The position numbers and the translations under genes were made by a program. DNA of 7,800 nucleotides from Cryomorphaceae bacterium (GTDB lineage Bacteria > Bacteroidota > Bacteroidia > Flavobacteriales > Schleiferiaceae). The DNA is taken from NCBI GenBank assembly GCA_003507115.1, contig DNWN01000034.1:1-7800 (forward strand). Direction: 5' to 3'. Shown piece after piece: positions 7,035 through 7,800 of this stretch. Each line of letters starts with the position of its first letter. The stretch's first letter is position 1. Below the pieces are notes generated by a model. That model made no database searches. It had not been told where the DNA came from and was given only the letters and a program-made list of their open reading frames with translations.

Positions 7035-7553
7035 TTAAGCTTCAGCAATTTCAATAGCTCCTGTCTCTTTCAGTGCATCAACCACGCCTTCACCTGCCGC
7101 CACTTCAATCATGAAGTGGTGGTCCGTGGTGCGAGGGTCCGGATTCTGAGGGGCTGCTCCAGGGTACAGTTTGTTGATGATCATAAACGTCCAAACCATC
7201 AAGTGGGCCGCAAAGAAGACCGTCAATTCGAACATGATGGGCACAAAGGCGGGCATGTTCATCCCCCAGGTCATCGAGGGCTTGCCGCCGATGTTTTGGG
7301 GCCAATCGATATTCATCATGTACGATGTAATCAGAATAGCGACGGTCAGACCAATTAAGCCATACATGAATGCCGCCATCGCAATGCGCGTCTCTTTCAA
7401 TCCCATGGCCTTGTCCAAGCCGTGGATGGGAAAGGGAGAATACACTTCCTTGACCTTAATGCCTTTTCCGCGCAGGTTCTTGACCGCATCCAAGACGACA
7501 TCATCGTCTAGATAGAGCGCGCGTACAACCGGGGTATGCTCAGTGTGCGCCAT
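7035..7553 (-). CDS. actD: Alternative complex III subunit ActD (DUF3341)
   Basis: Small membrane subunit of alternative complex III that packs beside ActC and ActF. It has no cofactor-binding motif. The 172 residues show an N-terminal soluble part (1-57) with the family motif YSPFPIHGLD (38-47), two membrane helices at about 58-79 and 102-126, and a C-terminal soluble part with TTDHHFMIEV (142-151). Both ends should lie on the cytoplasmic side, with a short periplasmic link between the helices. The ATG lies inside the end of actC, giving a 14-nt overlap that suggests translational coupling. actE follows 4 nt after the stop. The length and domain order match ActD proteins of Bacteroidota and Rhodothermus. 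Confidence 0.93.
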   Translation of the reverse strand: MAHTEHTPVVRALYLDDDVVLDAVKNLRGKGIKVKEVYSPFPIHGLDKAMGLKETRIAMAAFMYGLIGLTVAILITSYMMNIDWPQNIGGKPSMTWGMNMPAFVPIMFELTVFFAAHLMVWTFMIINKLYPGAAPQNPDPRTTDHHFMIEVAAGEGVVDALKETGAIEIAEA

Positions 7554-7800
7554 GAGGATCGTGGTGTTTTTTCTGGGATTCTCCAGAAGATTTAAGGATA
7601 GTCTTCAATTCAGCTTGGGCGATGACCGGGAAGGTGCGCGCATACAAGAGGAATAGAACGAAGAAGAAGCCAATGGTTCCGATAAAGATGCCGATATCGA
7701 CGAAGGTGGGAGAGAACATGCTCCAGCTAGAAGGCAAGTAATCGCGGTGCAAGGATGTCACGATAATGACGAAGCGCTCAAACCACATACCAATGTTCAC
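7540..7800 (-). CDS. actC: Alternative complex III quinol-oxidising subunit ActC, C-terminal part
   Basis: Partial gene. The frame continues past the right window edge, and the first visible codon is an internal GTG (Val), not a start. About 86 C-terminal residues remain of a protein that normally has over 400 residues and ten helices. NIGMWFERFVIIVTSLHRDY (2-21 of the fragment) is the signature of NrfD/PsrC-like ActC proteins. It is followed by PSSW, a last membrane helix (about 32-55), a charged cytoplasmic segment and a His-rich tail (KKHHDPHGAH). In alternative complex III, ActC is the membrane subunit that binds quinol next to the iron-sulfur subunit ActB. Its end overlaps actD by 14 nt, so it is the upstream member of the same operon. 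Confidence 0.93.
   Translation of the reverse strand: MNIGMWFERFVIIVTSLHRDYLPSSWSMFSPTFVDIGIFIGTIGFFFVLFLLYARTFPVIAQAELKTILKSSGESQKKHHDPHGAH

Overview
The window carries a respiratory gene cluster typical of Bacteroidota, probably order Flavobacteriales. This assignment rests on gene order and protein character, not on a search. All real genes lie on the minus strand, so transcription runs from right to left. The gene order ActC-ActD-ActE-ActF-CoxB-CoxA is the standard Bacteroidota arrangement of alternative complex III (ACIII) fused to an aa3-type oxidase operon. Base composition is near half GC, high for many Flavobacteriales. Translation starts mostly lack a clear Shine-Dalgarno sequence, which also fits this phylum.

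Right to centre (7800 down to 2137): the C-terminal end of actC (NrfD-like quinol-oxidising membrane subunit, cut by the window edge), actD (two-helix DUF3341 subunit), actE (mono-heme cytochrome c lipoprotein), actF (ten-helix NrfD-like subunit with a long His-rich loop), coxB (Cu_A subunit II) and coxA (heme a / heme a3-Cu_B subunit I). Junctions are a 14-nt overlap or gaps of 4 to 26 nt, so this is one transcription unit. A strong hairpin at 2091-2116 ends it. The products would take electrons from menaquinol through the ACIII hemes to Cu_A, heme a and the O2-reducing centre, as in the known ACIII-aa3 supercomplex of Flavobacterium johnsoniae. actA, actB and the start of actC should lie beyond the right edge. 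Subunit III (coxC) is not in the window.

Left (2072 down to 130): ruvB (Holliday junction branch-migration motor) and queG (epoxyqueuosine reductase) overlap by 4 nt (ATGA) and form a separate housekeeping pair. The last 129 bases hold no gene I can support, only a weak hairpin and short direct repeats.

I see no mobile element, CRISPR array, RNA gene or defence system. The points most worth a second look are the 19-histidine loop in ActF, the His-rich ends of CoxA and ActC in the same operon, and two substitutions in CoxB at positions normally important for the Cu_A/Mg region and for electron entry. These may be clade-wide traits rather than novelties of this genome.
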